This document shows, piece after piece, positions 24,743 to 33,130 of a DNA stretch of 64,000 nucleotides. Source of the DNA: Arthrobacter sp. SO5. Its GTDB lineage: Bacteria; Actinomycetota; Actinomycetes; Actinomycetales; Micrococcaceae. Made by a program: the position numbers and the translations under genes. The DNA lies in assembly GCF_020532805.1 (NCBI RefSeq), contig NZ_MQTQ01000006.1:1-64000 (forward strand), written 5' to 3'. How positions within the stretch are numbered: the first letter of the stretch is position 1; the number at the start of each line of letters is the position of its first letter. The notes below the pieces were generated by a model. That model saw only the letters and a program-made list of their open reading frames with translations. It did not search any database and was not told where the DNA came from.

Positions 24743-25516
24743 GTGAATGTCCGGATGGAACTGCCCGGGTTTCTTTACGGCTTCTACGAGCGCAGCCTCC
24801 AGCGGTCGCTGGACCCGGAGCGGATCCCCAGGCACATCGGCGTCATGGTGGACGGCAACCGGCGGTGGGCCCGCCAGTTCAATGCCCCCACGAGCCAGGG
24901 GCACCAGGCCGGGGCCGACAAGATCCACGAGTTCCTTGGCTGGTGCCAGGAGCTGGGCGTTAAAGTGGTCACGCTCTATATGCTTTCCACGGACAATATG
25001 AACCGATCCGGCGAAGAGCTGGACCTGCTCATGGGCATCATCGCCAACACCCTGGACCGCTTGGATGAGGACGCGGACATTTCGGTACACGCCATGGGGG
25101 CCCCGGAGCTGCTGCCGGACTACCTCGCCGAACGGCTCAACAGGCTCACGGCGCGCACCCCCGTCCGGGAGAAGATCCACGTCAACGTCGCCGTCGGCTA
25201 TGGCGGACGCCGGGAGATTGTCGACGCCGTCCGTGAACTGCTCCATGACGCCGTCGCCCGCGGCGCGGACATCGGGAAACTGGCCGACGAACTGAGCGTG
25301 GACGACATCTCGCGGTTCCTCTACACCCGCGGCCAGCCGGATCCGGACCTCGTGATCCGAACCTCGGGGGAGCAGCGGCTCTCCGGCTTCCTGATGTGGC
25401 AAAGCGCCTACAGCGAGTTTTATTTCTGCGAGGCCCTGTGGCCCGCCTTCCGCAAAGTGGACTTCCTCCGCGCCCTGCGCGACTTCGCCGGCAGGCAGCG
25501 CCGCTTCGGCTCCTGA
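24743..25516 (+). CDS. Short-chain cis-prenyltransferase (isoprenyl diphosphate synthase)
   Basis: This 257-residue cis-prenyltransferase condenses isopentenyl diphosphate onto an allylic primer. Motif I is HIGVMVDGNRRWAR, and the last motifs are DLVIRTSGEQRLSGF and SEFYFCEALWP. The DGNRRW form and the position next to hemolysin III match the M. tuberculosis Rv1086 type, which makes E,Z-farnesyl diphosphate, rather than the long-chain UppS (DGNGRW). Chain length is inferred. The GTG at 24743 has a GAGGAAG Shine-Dalgarno; a -10-like TAGGAT lies near 24707. Confidence 0.88.
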   Translation: MNVRMELPGFLYGFYERSLQRSLDPERIPRHIGVMVDGNRRWARQFNAPTSQGHQAGADKIHEFLGWCQELGVKVVTLYMLSTDNMNRSGEELDLLMGIIANTLDRLDEDADISVHAMGAPELLPDYLAERLNRLTARTPVREKIHVNVAVGYGGRREIVDAVRELLHDAVARGADIGKLADELSVDDISRFLYTRGQPDPDLVIRTSGEQRLSGFLMWQSAYSEFYFCEALWPAFRKVDFLRALRDFAGRQRRFGS

Positions 25517-25750
25517 GGCGTCCATCCATGGTTCACCTGACGGCCACAAGAATCGCCGCAAAATAGTCGCGGGAATGCCGCGTTCGGGACGTACGTTGAA
25601 GTCATTAGCGGGCAAACTGCCGGCCAATCGGGGAGGCCAGTACATGGAGCGGATTTTCGCACCGGGTGTATGGGAGGCCGCGTCCGGCCTCACGGCCGAG
25701 CCGCCTCACCACTAACAATTCCGGGCATGTGCCCCGGGGCTGGAGTCGAT

Positions 25751-27193
25751 GTGGCTATTTCTGAACAACTGCCCGACGTCGTGACCGACCAGGGACAGAA
25801 AGCTACCTCTCGCGCCAAGCGAGCCACCTCAAAGACCGGAGCAGCGGATTCCACCGCCGCGGCCGGTCTTGCTGTTTCCGGGGAAGGGACAGCAAGCAAG
25901 GAACCGGCCCGGAGCTTCGTGATCGACACTTCCGTGCTGCTCTCGGATCCGCTGGCACTGCTGCGCTTCGCGGAGCACGAAGTGATTCTGCCGATCGTCG
26001 TCATCACCGAGCTCGAAGGCAAACGGCACGATCCTGAACTTGGCTATTTCGCCCGCAAAGCGCTCCGACTCCTCGATGACCTTCGGGTGGAGCACGGCGG
26101 GCTGAACCGGCCCATCCCGCTCGGCCACGAGGGTGGCACGCTGATGGTGGAGCTGAACCACATCTCAGCCGAGGTGCTCCCGGCCGGCTTCCGGGGCGGG
26201 GACAATGACAGCCGGATCCTCGCCGTCGCCAAGAACCTCGCCAACGAGGGCCGGGACGTCACGGTGGTATCCAAGGACCTGCCCATGCGCGTCAAGGCCT
26301 CCGCCATGGGGCTCCAGGCCGACGAATACCGCAACGAGCTGGTCAAGGACTCGGGCTGGACCGGCGTCGCCGAGATCGACGTGAGCGAGGAGGAAATCTC
26401 CACGCTGTACGGCCACGAACCGGTGTTCGTCCCGGAAGCGGCCGAAATGCCCGCGAACACCGGCCTGGTGCTGCATTCCAACCGGGGCTCGGCCCTGGGC
26501 CGGGTAGGTTCGGACAAGCAGGTCAGGCTCGTGCGCGGAGACCGCGACGTCTTCGGACTGCACGGGCGCTCGGCGGAGCAGCGGCTGGCCATTGACCTGC
26601 TGACGGACCCCTCGGTGGGCATTGTGTCACTCGGCGGGCGCGCCGGCACCGGCAAGTCCGCACTGGCCCTGTGCGCCGGCCTCGAGGCCGTCCTGGAACG
26701 CCAGGAACACCGCAAGGTGATCGTGTTCCGGCCGCTTTACGCGGTGGGCGGCCAGGAACTGGGCTACCTGCCCGGTTCCGAGGCCGAGAAGATGAATCCG
26801 TGGGCGCAGGCGGTCTTCGACACCCTCGGGGCGCTGGTCAGCCAGGAAGTCGTGGAGGAGGTCATGGACCGCGGCATGCTCGAGGTCATGCCGCTGACGC
26901 ACATCCGCGGGCGCTCGCTGAATGACGCCTTCGTGATCGTGGACGAGGCGCAGTCCCTCGAGAAGAACGTCCTCCTCACCGTGATGAGCCGGATCGGGCA
27001 GAACTCCAAGATCGTCCTCACCCACGACGTCGCCCAGCGCGACAACCTGCGGGTCGGACGGCACGACGGCGTGGCCGCCGTCGTCGAAACCCTCAAGGGG
27101 CACCCGCTCTTCGGCCACGTCACGCTGACCCGCTCGGAACGCTCGCCGATCGCTGCGCTGGTGACGGAGCTGCTCGAAGGGGCTGAGATCTAA
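25751..27193 (+). CDS. PhoH family protein with N-terminal PIN domain
   Basis: This 480-residue protein has a PIN RNase domain (about residues 55-180, with the acidic residues in [27 protein letters not shown] and [14 protein letters not shown]). A PhoH ATPase/helicase domain follows (about 260-480), with Walker [12 protein letters not shown] and Walker [17 protein letters not shown]. PhoH2 proteins of this architecture unwind and cleave RNA; the mycobacterial homologue is paired with an antitoxin-like upstream peptide. The GTG at 25751 with GGAG five bases upstream is preferred; longer in-frame starts exist. Confidence 0.9.
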   Translation: MAISEQLPDVVTDQGQKATSRAKRATSKTGAADSTAAAGLAVSGEGTASKEPARSFVIDTSVLLSDPLALLRFAEHEVILPIVVITELEGKRHDPELGYFARKALRLLDDLRVEHGGLNRPIPLGHEGGTLMVELNHISAEVLPAGFRGGDNDSRILAVAKNLANEGRDVTVVSKDLPMRVKASAMGLQADEYRNELVKDSGWTGVAEIDVSEEEISTLYGHEPVFVPEAAEMPANTGLVLHSNRGSALGRVGSDKQVRLVRGDRDVFGLHGRSAEQRLAIDLLTDPSVGIVSLGGRAGTGKSALALCAGLEAVLERQEHRKVIVFRPLYAVGGQELGYLPGSEAEKMNPWAQAVFDTLGALVSQEVVEEVMDRGMLEVMPLTHIRGRSLNDAFVIVDEAQSLEKNVLLTVMSRIGQNSKIVLTHDVAQRDNLRVGRHDGVAAVVETLKGHPLFGHVTLTRSERSPIAALVTELLEGAEI

Positions 27194-27214
27194 GTCTCGG
27201 TCGTCTTTGGCTTG

Positions 27215-27246
27215 GGGCCGTGGTCCGGTTTGCCGGGCCGCGGCCC
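27215..27246 (+). terminator. Hairpin after the PhoH gene
   Basis: The arms GGGCCGTGGTCCGG and CCGGGCCGCGGCCC pair fully when G-U pairs are allowed, with a 4-base loop. There is no clear T-run. Confidence 0.55.
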
Positions 27247-27264
27247 TTCGCCGTCGCTTAGACA

Positions 27265-27318
27265 CGACGCGTAGGGTCCCCTGCGGTCGCTGGGCGACCT
27301 CCGGGGACCGACGCGTCG
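27265..27318. repeat. Long imperfect inverted repeat
   Basis: CGACGCGTAGGGTCCCC (27265-27281) and GGGGACCGACGCGTCG (27303-27318) pair with one bulge. An inner hairpin GGTCGC-TGG-GCGACC (27285-27299) sits inside. It lies between the convergent PhoH and GNAT genes and may terminate the - strand transcript. Confidence 0.7.
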
Positions 27319-27393
27319 CGATGCGCTCCTTTGCGAAGGACCGCGGCCCGGCGTTTGCCGCGGTCACCTTTCGCGGCGGCTGGGCTGCTTCCG

Positions 27394-28038
27394 CTAGATG
27401 CCGAGGTATTGCGCGGTGGGTTCGTGGCCTTGGACTTCCAGGGTCCAGTCGGGGCGTTTGAAGGTTGCGGGGGTGAGCCGGACTTTTTGGGCCTCCTGGC
27501 GCTGGCCGCCCCAGGAGGCGCGGGTGACGCCGTTGAGTTCGTAGCCGAGGGATCGGGAGACGCCGAGGGACTGCTGGTTCCAGGTTGCCGCCTCGGATTC
27601 GGCGACTTCTGCGCCGAGCCAGTCAAAGGAGTAGAGGGCGACGGCGGCCCGCATCTCCTTGCCAAGCCCGCGGCCCTGGGCGCTCCGGCGGAGCCAGGAG
27701 CCAGTGCCCACCGTCTTGAGCGTGGCGAAGTCTTTGGCCTCGATGTCCTGGCAGCCGACGAACTCGCCGTCGTGCCAGATCCCGAGCAGGAGCGTCCATT
27801 CCTGCGGGGACATGTTTGCGCGGCAGCGCCAGTACCATTGCGCCATGTTCGTCCCGAGCTGTGCGGCCGGGGCCTCGGCCCAAGGCCTGCTGAAGGGGCT
27901 GCGGCCGGGTTCGTGGATGCCGCTCAGCGCCGCGTGCGCCGCAGCCGGGATCTCCTCGTCGCGGATGGGCCGCAGGATCAGGCGCGGTGTGGTCAGCGTC
28001 AGGCCGAAAGGCGGCCAGTAGGGGGCGAGATTAATCAT
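27394..28038 (-). CDS. GNAT N-acetyltransferase (RimJ/RimL type)
   Basis: This 214-residue acetyltransferase of the Acetyltransf_3 type transfers acetyl groups to ribosomal-protein N-termini or small amines in known relatives. It starts LTTPRLILRPIRDEEIPAA, has the acetyl-CoA loop RRSAQGRGLGKEMRAAV and the late NQQSLGVSRSLGYELNG segment. The acceptor is unknown. The ATG lies 6 nt after a TAGGCT -10. Confidence 0.88.
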   Translation of the reverse strand: MINLAPYWPPFGLTLTTPRLILRPIRDEEIPAAAHAALSGIHEPGRSPFSRPWAEAPAAQLGTNMAQWYWRCRANMSPQEWTLLLGIWHDGEFVGCQDIEAKDFATLKTVGTGSWLRRSAQGRGLGKEMRAAVALYSFDWLGAEVAESEAATWNQQSLGVSRSLGYELNGVTRASWGGQRQEAQKVRLTPATFKRPDWTLEVQGHEPTAQYLGI

Positions 28039-28044
28039 CCCGGA

Positions 28045-28050
28045 AGCCTA
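28045..28050 (-). promoter_or_regulatory. -10 element of the GNAT gene, leaderless
   Basis: On the - strand the hexamer reads TAGGCT, 6 nt before the ATG at 28038. Confidence 0.6.
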
Positions 28051-28085
28051 GCGGTGCGGGCGGCCTCCGGCCAGTCACAGCGCGG

Positions 28086-28901
28086 TCAGCCGGCGGGAAC
28101 GTCCCAGCTGATGTGCCGGCGGACGTCAGTGAGGTTCATGGATTCGGCCAGGAACAGGTCATCGAGCATGTATTCGTCCACGGCCAGGATTCGTAGCCAG
28201 TGTCCGTAAGCGTCAGCGCCGTCCTCCAGCGAGCGGCTAGCGACGCAGACGCCGGTGCCGGCATCGATCCGCACGAGGGTGCGTCCCGGCCGGCAGAGCG
28301 GCGCCCCGGCGTCGGCGGGGCGGTAACCGGGGTTGGGCATGACGATTGTTTCCAGCGCGGGGCGGCCCTCGTGTTCCACCTCGGAGATGGTGCCCAGCTC
28401 CACCGCGTTGGAGTTGGGGAATTCGAGCGGGACAGGGGCGTTGCCGGCCAGCTCCACCGGGTCGAGGGCGGCCGAGAAGCGTCCGTTGCCGAAGCCGGGC
28501 TCCCCGTAGGCCGCTTCGGGGCGGCGCCGGACCAGGCCGGCGTCGTCGTAGACCGGGGTGACCAGCTGCGGTGGCAGCAGCCAGGACTTCCGCGTGGAAC
28601 TGACGTAAAGGCCACCCCGGGAGTCATTGATGCCGGTGGTGCTGTACAGGACCAGGCCGTCCGCGGTCTCCAGCCGCAGGGCGCCCGGACGACGAAGCCA
28701 CGCCCGGACCAGGTCGGTGGCGCCGGCGGCGGCATCGTCCGCCGCCGCCGGGTCCGCAAGCGGCCGGTCAAGGTATTCAAAGCGCAGCGACTGCCATTTC
28801 CACGGCGAGGAACGGCACAGGTGCCGGAACGCGGAGGCCTGCTCTGCCGGTCCGCCACGCACGCGCCGGTCTTGCCGGTTCCTGCTCTCCCATGCCGCCA
28901 T
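28086..28901 (-). CDS. Hypothetical protein, unknown family
   Basis: This 271-residue soluble protein has no signal peptide or membrane helix. I do not recognise the family. The composition is that of a folded protein with alternating beta segments (ALRLETADGLVLYSTTG; HEGRPALETIVMPNPGY; LVRIDAGTGVCVASRSL), loosely recalling the beta-clam fold of LolA/RseB-like proteins, but this is only an impression. The ATG at 28901 is chosen because TAAACT lies 6 nt before it; a GTG two codons upstream would abut the -10. It is divergent from the prepilin peptidase. Confidence 0.7.
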   Translation of the reverse strand: MAAWESRNRQDRRVRGGPAEQASAFRHLCRSSPWKWQSLRFEYLDRPLADPAAADDAAAGATDLVRAWLRRPGALRLETADGLVLYSTTGINDSRGGLYVSSTRKSWLLPPQLVTPVYDDAGLVRRRPEAAYGEPGFGNGRFSAALDPVELAGNAPVPLEFPNSNAVELGTISEVEHEGRPALETIVMPNPGYRPADAGAPLCRPGRTLVRIDAGTGVCVASRSLEDGADAYGHWLRILAVDEYMLDDLFLAESMNLTDVRRHISWDVPAG

Positions 28902-28907
28902 ATCCAC

Positions 28908-28913
28908 AGTTTA
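28908..28913 (-). promoter_or_regulatory. -10 element of the hypothetical gene, leaderless
   Basis: On the - strand the hexamer reads TAAACT, 6 nt before the ATG at 28901. Confidence 0.55.
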
Positions 28914-28948
28914 CGCGCGGGCCAAGCCGCAGCAGCGAGAATATCCAG

Positions 28949-28954
28949 TAGCAT
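28949..28954 (+). promoter_or_regulatory. -10 element of the prepilin peptidase gene, leaderless
   Basis: TAGCAT lies 6 nt before the GTG at 28961. Confidence 0.5.
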
Positions 28955-28960
28955 CCGAGG

Positions 28961-29524
28961 GTGATCCAACGACTCGGCACACTGGGCGAAGCGACGCCGC
29001 TGGCCTTCTGGCTGGCTGCGGCTGCCTGCGCATATTTCGCCGTGATGGCCGTACGGCTCACCGTGATCGACATCAGGCACCACCTGCTGCCGGACCGGAT
29101 TGTCTTCCCGTCCTACGTCGTGGCGGGAGTCCTGCTGATCGGCGCAGCAGCCGGTACCGCCGCCTCGGGGGCGCAGGCCGCGGTGTCGGAGCCCGACGGC
29201 GGCGCCGGATTCCTTGGCGTGCCGGGTCTGCGTATCCTCGCCGGGGGAGCGGTGCTGTGGCTCTTCTATTTCCTGCTGCGGGCAGCCTATCCGCCGGGCA
29301 TGGGGTTCGGCGATGTGAAGCTGGCCGGAGTGCTGGGCATGTATCTGGGGTTTCTGGGCTGGACGCACATCTTCGCCGGAACATTCGCCGCGTTCTTCTT
29401 CGGCGGCCTGTGGAGCCTGGGTCTGCTGGTAGGCCGTCGCGGCACCTTGAAATCGAACATTCCCTTCGGCCCGTTCATGCTGGCCGGCGCGGCCGCGGCC
29501 ATGCTCCTGCTGCCGGCGTCCTGA
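28961..29524 (+). CDS. A24 family prepilin peptidase (short form)
   Basis: This 187-residue membrane aspartyl protease has the two catalytic aspartate motifs of type IV prepilin peptidases: the first in TVIDIRHHLLPDRIV (about residues 33-47), the second in the GxGD motif MGFGDVKLAG (about 115). The N-terminal methyltransferase domain of PilD is absent, as in TadV/CpaA-type enzymes. It should cleave prepilin-like signal peptides of a Tad/Flp or competence pseudopilus, but no pilin gene lies in the window. Confidence 0.87.
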   Translation: MIQRLGTLGEATPLAFWLAAAACAYFAVMAVRLTVIDIRHHLLPDRIVFPSYVVAGVLLIGAAAGTAASGAQAAVSEPDGGAGFLGVPGLRILAGGAVLWLFYFLLRAAYPPGMGFGDVKLAGVLGMYLGFLGWTHIFAGTFAAFFFGGLWSLGLLVGRRGTLKSNIPFGPFMLAGAAAAMLLLPAS

Positions 29525-29560
29525 GGCGCCCCGAGGCGCCCTGAGGCGCCCTGAGGCGCC
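29521..29560. repeat. 10-bp tandem repeat
   Basis: Four consecutive copies of CTGAGGCGCC (the second CCGAGGCGCC) begin in the stop codon of the prepilin peptidase. Each contains the palindrome GGCGCC. Confidence 0.9.
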
Positions 29561-29592
29561 AGCCGCGTGCCAGTGGCCCCGACGCGTTTGGC

Positions 29593-29598
29593 TAGGCT
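29593..29598 (+). promoter_or_regulatory. -10 element of the NUDIX gene, leaderless
   Basis: TAGGCT lies 6 nt before the ATG at 29605. Confidence 0.6.
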
Positions 29599-29604
29599 GG
29601 CCGT

Positions 29605-30075
29605 ATGGCTACTCCCGACTTCATCCTCAAACTCCGCGAAAAAATCGGCCACGAGACTCTCTGGATCCCGGGCGCCCGGGCAGTGGTCTTCGACGACGAC
29701 GGCCGGATCCTGCTGGGCCAGCGGGCCGACAACGGCCAGTGGGGCCTGATCACGGGAATACTGGAGCCCGGTGAGGAACCCGCGCCGGGCCTGCTCCGCG
29801 AAATCCAGGAGGAAACCGGCGTGGTGGCTGTCGCGGAACGGCTTGTCTCGGTTGACTCCGTTGGCCCTGTGACGTACCCAAACGGCGACGTCTGCCACTT
29901 CCTCACCCTTGTGTTCCGCTGCCGACATGTCTCCGGGGCGGCGAGGGTCAACGACGACGAGTCGCTCGCAGTGGGCTGGTTCCGGCCCGACGAGTTCCCG
30001 GAGCTCACGCCGGGGCACCTTGAGTCGATCCGGCGGGCGAGTGACCCGGACGGTGCCGCCCACTTCGTGCGGTGA
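29605..30075 (+). CDS. NUDIX hydrolase
   Basis: This 156-residue pyrophosphohydrolase has a complete Nudix box, from GILEPGEEP through LLREIQEETGV (about residues 51-71). It hydrolyses a nucleoside diphosphate linked to some group X, and related small enzymes act on ADP-ribose or oxidised nucleotides. The substrate cannot be read from sequence. It is a single gene with its own promoter. Confidence 0.9.
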   Translation: MATPDFILKLREKIGHETLWIPGARAVVFDDDGRILLGQRADNGQWGLITGILEPGEEPAPGLLREIQEETGVVAVAERLVSVDSVGPVTYPNGDVCHFLTLVFRCRHVSGAARVNDDESLAVGWFRPDEFPELTPGHLESIRRASDPDGAAHFVR

Positions 30076-30235
30076 TGACTTCCGGCCGGTCCTGGACCGG
30101 GCGCCGCGGTCACCAAGGGTGTCCTCGGAGGAGGTTCTGGGACTTATTGTCGGTGCCGTGCCATAGCCTGCTCGTGTCCAGCCATCCGCTGGAAAGAGTT
30201 GGTCCGGGACGCACCCTGGCCGGAAATGGGGAAGC

Positions 30236-30904
30236 ATGACAGATTCAGCGCTCACTCACGTGTATGTCCTTCTGGACCGCTCAGGTTCCATGAGTGCCAT
30301 TGCGGATGACACGGTGGGCGGCTTCGCGGCCTTCATCCGTGACCAGCAGGCTGTGGCGGGCCGGTGCCGGCTCTCACTCGCACAGTTCGATGACAGCTAC
30401 GAGTTGGTCTATGCCGCAGTGGACATCGCCGACGTGCCGCCGCTGGACCTGCAGCCCCGCGGCAGCACGGCCCTGCACGATGCCATGGTCCGGCTGATCG
30501 GCGAGGCCGGCGCGGAGCTTGCCGCTCTGCCCGAGGACGAGCGCCCGGGCACGGTGCTGGTGGCGGTCTTCACGGACGGCCACGAAAACTCATCCGTCGA
30601 GGCCAACGGCGCCATGGTGAAGGCGCTGGTGGAACGGCAGCAGGGCAAGTGGGGCTGGCAGTTCACGTACCTGGGTGCCAATCAGGACGCCGTGCTGACG
30701 GCCGGCGGCCTCGGCATCAAGGCCGAGGACGCCCTCACCTACGCGGCCGGCAACGTCGACGCGGCCTTCTCCGTCCAGTCCGCCAAGATGCGCCGGCTGC
30801 GTGAGGCACGCCTGGGCGGTGCCAGCATGGCCGAGGCCTCGGCAGCGGCGGCCTACACCGCAGAGGAGCGGGCGGCGGCCGGCGGAGGCCAGCCCGGGAA
30901 CTAG
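30236..30904 (+). CDS. Stand-alone VWA domain protein
   Basis: This 222-residue soluble protein is essentially one von Willebrand factor A domain. The metal-binding MIDAS residues are present: DRSGSMS (about residues 14-20), the Thr in RGSTALHDAM and the Asp in VFTDGHENSS. No signal peptide or anchor is seen, so it should act in the cytoplasm as a binding protein; no MoxR partner is adjacent. A GGGGAAG Shine-Dalgarno precedes the ATG. The C-terminal 40 residues are Ala-rich and helical. Confidence 0.85.
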   Translation: MTDSALTHVYVLLDRSGSMSAIADDTVGGFAAFIRDQQAVAGRCRLSLAQFDDSYELVYAAVDIADVPPLDLQPRGSTALHDAMVRLIGEAGAELAALPEDERPGTVLVAVFTDGHENSSVEANGAMVKALVERQQGKWGWQFTYLGANQDAVLTAGGLGIKAEDALTYAAGNVDAAFSVQSAKMRRLREARLGGASMAEASAAAAYTAEERAAAGGGQPGN

Positions 30905-30920
30905 GCAGCACCAACGGCAG

Positions 30921-30955
30921 CGGCCGGCGCCTTTCGCTGGGAAAGGTGCCGGCCG
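30921..30955. terminator. Hairpin between the convergent VWA and fumC genes
   Basis: The arms CGGCCGGCGCCTTT and AAAGGTGCCGGCCG pair with one G-U pair around a 7-base loop. Confidence 0.75.
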
Positions 30956-30980
30956 CCGTCGGACGTCAAAAATGCGGACG

Positions 30981-32432
30981 TCAGTAGTGCAGGGAATTAG
31001 GCCTGTGCGGCGGACGCGTCATGGACATAACGTCCAGGGCGGTGTCCATCTGCTCTTCGGTCAGTTCGCCGCGCTCGAGGAAGCCCATGGCCACCACGGT
31101 CTCGCGGATTGTCAGGCCCTCGGCCACGGCCTTCTTGGCAATCTTTGCCGCGTTCTCGTAGCCGATGAACTTGTTCAGCGGTGTGACGATGGACGGCGAG
31201 GCCTCGGCCAGGAAGCGTGCGCGCTCGACGTTGGCGGTGATGCCGTCGATCATCTTGTCGGCCATGACCCGGCTGGTGTTGGCCAGCAGGCGCACCGATT
31301 CGAGAAGGTTGGCGGCCATGACGGGGATGCCGACGTTGAGCTCGAACGCGCCGTTGGTGCCGGACCAGGCGATGGCGGTGTCGTTGCCGATGACCTGGGC
31401 GCACACCATGATGGAGGCCTCGCAGATGACCGGGTTGACTTTGCCGGGCATGATCGAGGATCCCGGCTGCAGGTCCGGGATGGAGATTTCGCCGAGGCCG
31501 GTGTTGGGACCGGAGCCCATCCAGCGCAGGTCGTTGTTGATCTTCATGAAGGAGATTGCGATGTTGCGCAGCTGGCTGGAGGCCTCGATCAGGCCGTCAC
31601 GGTTTGCCTGGGCCTCGAAGTGGTCGCGGGCCTCAGTCAGCGGCAGGCCCGTGTCGGCGGCGAGCAGCTCGATCACGCGCTCCGGGAAGCCGGCGGGGGT
31701 GTTGATGCCGGTGCCGACGGCCGTGCCGCCGAGGGGAACCTCTGCGACGCGGGGGAGGGAGGCGTTGATGCGCTCGATGCCGTAGCGGACCTGCGCGGCG
31801 TAGCCGCCGAACTCCTGGCCCAGGGTCACCGGCGTGGCATCCATGAGGTGTGTGCGGCCGGACTTGACGACGTCCTTGAACTCGACGGCCTTGCGGCTGA
31901 GCGAATCAGCCAGGTAGGCCAGCGCCGGGATCAGGTCGTTGATCAGGGCCGACGTGGCGGCGACGTGCACGGAGGTGGGGAAGACGTCGTTGGAGGACTG
32001 CGAGGCGTTGACGTGGTCGTTCGGGTGGACCACCTTGTCACTGCCGGCGGCCTTGAGCGCGCGGGTGGCGAGCTCGGCGATGACCTCGTTGGTGTTCATG
32101 TTCGAGGACGTGCCGGAGCCGGTCTGGAAGACGTCGATGGGGAAGTCGCCGTCGTACTTCCCGGTGGCAATCTCATCCGCGGCGTCGGCGATTGCCTGGG
32201 CCAGCTCGCCGTCGAGCACGCCCAGTTCCGCGTTGGCCTGGGCAGCAGCCTTCTTGACCCTGGCAAGGGCTTCGATGTGTGCGCGCTCCAGGGTTTTGCC
32301 CGAGATGGGGAAGTTTTCGACCGCACGCTGCGTCTGCGCACGGTACAGCGCGTTCACGGGGACGCGGACCTCGCCCATCGTGTCGTGCTCAATCCGGAAT
32401 TCTTCGGTGTTCAACTCTTCAGTGGAAGTCAT
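30981..32432 (-). CDS. fumC: Class II fumarate hydratase
   Basis: This 483-residue iron-independent fumarase interconverts fumarate and malate in the TCA cycle. The superfamily signature [11 protein letters not shown] lies near residue 328. The substrate-site segments [10 protein letters not shown] and [13 protein letters not shown] are intact, as is [12 protein letters not shown]. The ATG follows TAAGCT by 6 nt. Fumarase followed by glpX is also a neighbourhood in mycobacteria (from memory). Confidence 0.96.
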   Translation of the reverse strand: MTSTEELNTEEFRIEHDTMGEVRVPVNALYRAQTQRAVENFPISGKTLERAHIEALARVKKAAAQANAELGVLDGELAQAIADAADEIATGKYDGDFPIDVFQTGSGTSSNMNTNEVIAELATRALKAAGSDKVVHPNDHVNASQSSNDVFPTSVHVAATSALINDLIPALAYLADSLSRKAVEFKDVVKSGRTHLMDATPVTLGQEFGGYAAQVRYGIERINASLPRVAEVPLGGTAVGTGINTPAGFPERVIELLAADTGLPLTEARDHFEAQANRDGLIEASSQLRNIAISFMKINNDLRWMGSGPNTGLGEISIPDLQPGSSIMPGKVNPVICEASIMVCAQVIGNDTAIAWSGTNGAFELNVGIPVMAANLLESVRLLANTSRVMADKMIDGITANVERARFLAEASPSIVTPLNKFIGYENAAKIAKKAVAEGLTIRETVVAMGFLERGELTEEQMDTALDVMSMTRPPHRPNSLHY

Positions 32433-32438
32433 AGCCCT

Positions 32439-32444
32439 AGCTTA
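32439..32444 (-). promoter_or_regulatory. -10 element of fumC, leaderless
   Basis: On the - strand the hexamer reads TAAGCT, 6 nt before the ATG at 32432. Confidence 0.6.
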
Positions 32445-32503
32445 TTGGGAGCGGGCGCCCCACCGAAAACCGCGAACGGCCGCCCGGGGGTGAAGGCAGT
32501 GGA

Positions 32504-33118
32504 CTACAGCCGGCCGATGCTGGAGACGAGGTCGGCCCTGCCGTCGGCCAGGCTGTAGGCGACCCCCACGACGGCGGCGCGACCGCCGTCGATTGCGCCG
32601 GAAATCACACGGGAACTGTCCACCAGCCGCTGTGAGGTCTGCTTGACGTTTTCGACCACCATGTCGTGAATTTCGCTTTGATTGTTGCGCAGCGAGGTCA
32701 GCACGGACGGCGTGATGCGCTCGACCAGGCTGCGGATGAAGCCGACCGGCATCTGGCCCGTTTCAACGGCCGCCTTCGTGGCGGTGACGGCACCGCAGTT
32801 GTCGTGGCCCAGGACCACGATCAGGGGAACGTCGAGTTCGCTGATGCTGTATTCCAGCGAGCCCAGCACCGCGTCGTCCACCACGTGGCCGGCCGTGCGG
32901 ACCACGAAGGCGTCCCCTAGGCCGAGGTCGAAGATGATTTCGGCGGCGAGCCGGGAATCGGAGCAGCCGAAGATCACGGCGAAAGGGTGCTGGTTCTCCA
33001 CGAGGGAGGAACGGCGCGAGGCGTCCTGGTTGGGGTGGGAGGCAGTGCCGGCGACGAAGCGCTGGTTGCCTTCACGGAGGCGCTGCCAGGCGAGCGGGGG
33101 AGTCAGATAAGTGGCCAC
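32504..33118 (-). CDS. Beta-class carbonic anhydrase
   Basis: This 204-residue zinc enzyme interconverts CO2 and bicarbonate. Zinc ligands are visible in FGCSDSRLAAE (Cys and the Asp-Arg dyad) and in VLGHDNCGAVTA (His and Cys). The active-site region VRTAGHVVDDAVLGSLEY is typical. It is probably cytoplasmic and supplies bicarbonate for carboxylases. The GTG start lies 6 nt after TAAACT. It is transcribed away from the DUF4245 gene in the same direction, only 9 nt apart. Confidence 0.94.
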   Translation of the reverse strand: MATYLTPPLAWQRLREGNQRFVAGTASHPNQDASRRSSLVENQHPFAVIFGCSDSRLAAEIIFDLGLGDAFVVRTAGHVVDDAVLGSLEYSISELDVPLIVVLGHDNCGAVTATKAAVETGQMPVGFIRSLVERITPSVLTSLRNNQSEIHDMVVENVKQTSQRLVDSSRVISGAIDGGRAAVVGVAYSLADGRADLVSSIGRL

Positions 33119-33124
33119 GGCCCC

Positions 33125-33130
33125 AGTTTA
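33125..33130 (-). promoter_or_regulatory. -10 element of the carbonic anhydrase gene, leaderless
   Basis: On the - strand the hexamer reads TAAACT, 6 nt before the GTG. It overlaps the end of the DUF4245 gene. Confidence 0.6.

Noticed and set aside
30801-32558. Long + strand open frame of 585 codons opposite fumC
   Set aside because: It is an antisense shadow of fumC produced by high-GC codon bias; the fumarase on the - strand has complete motifs and its own promoter.
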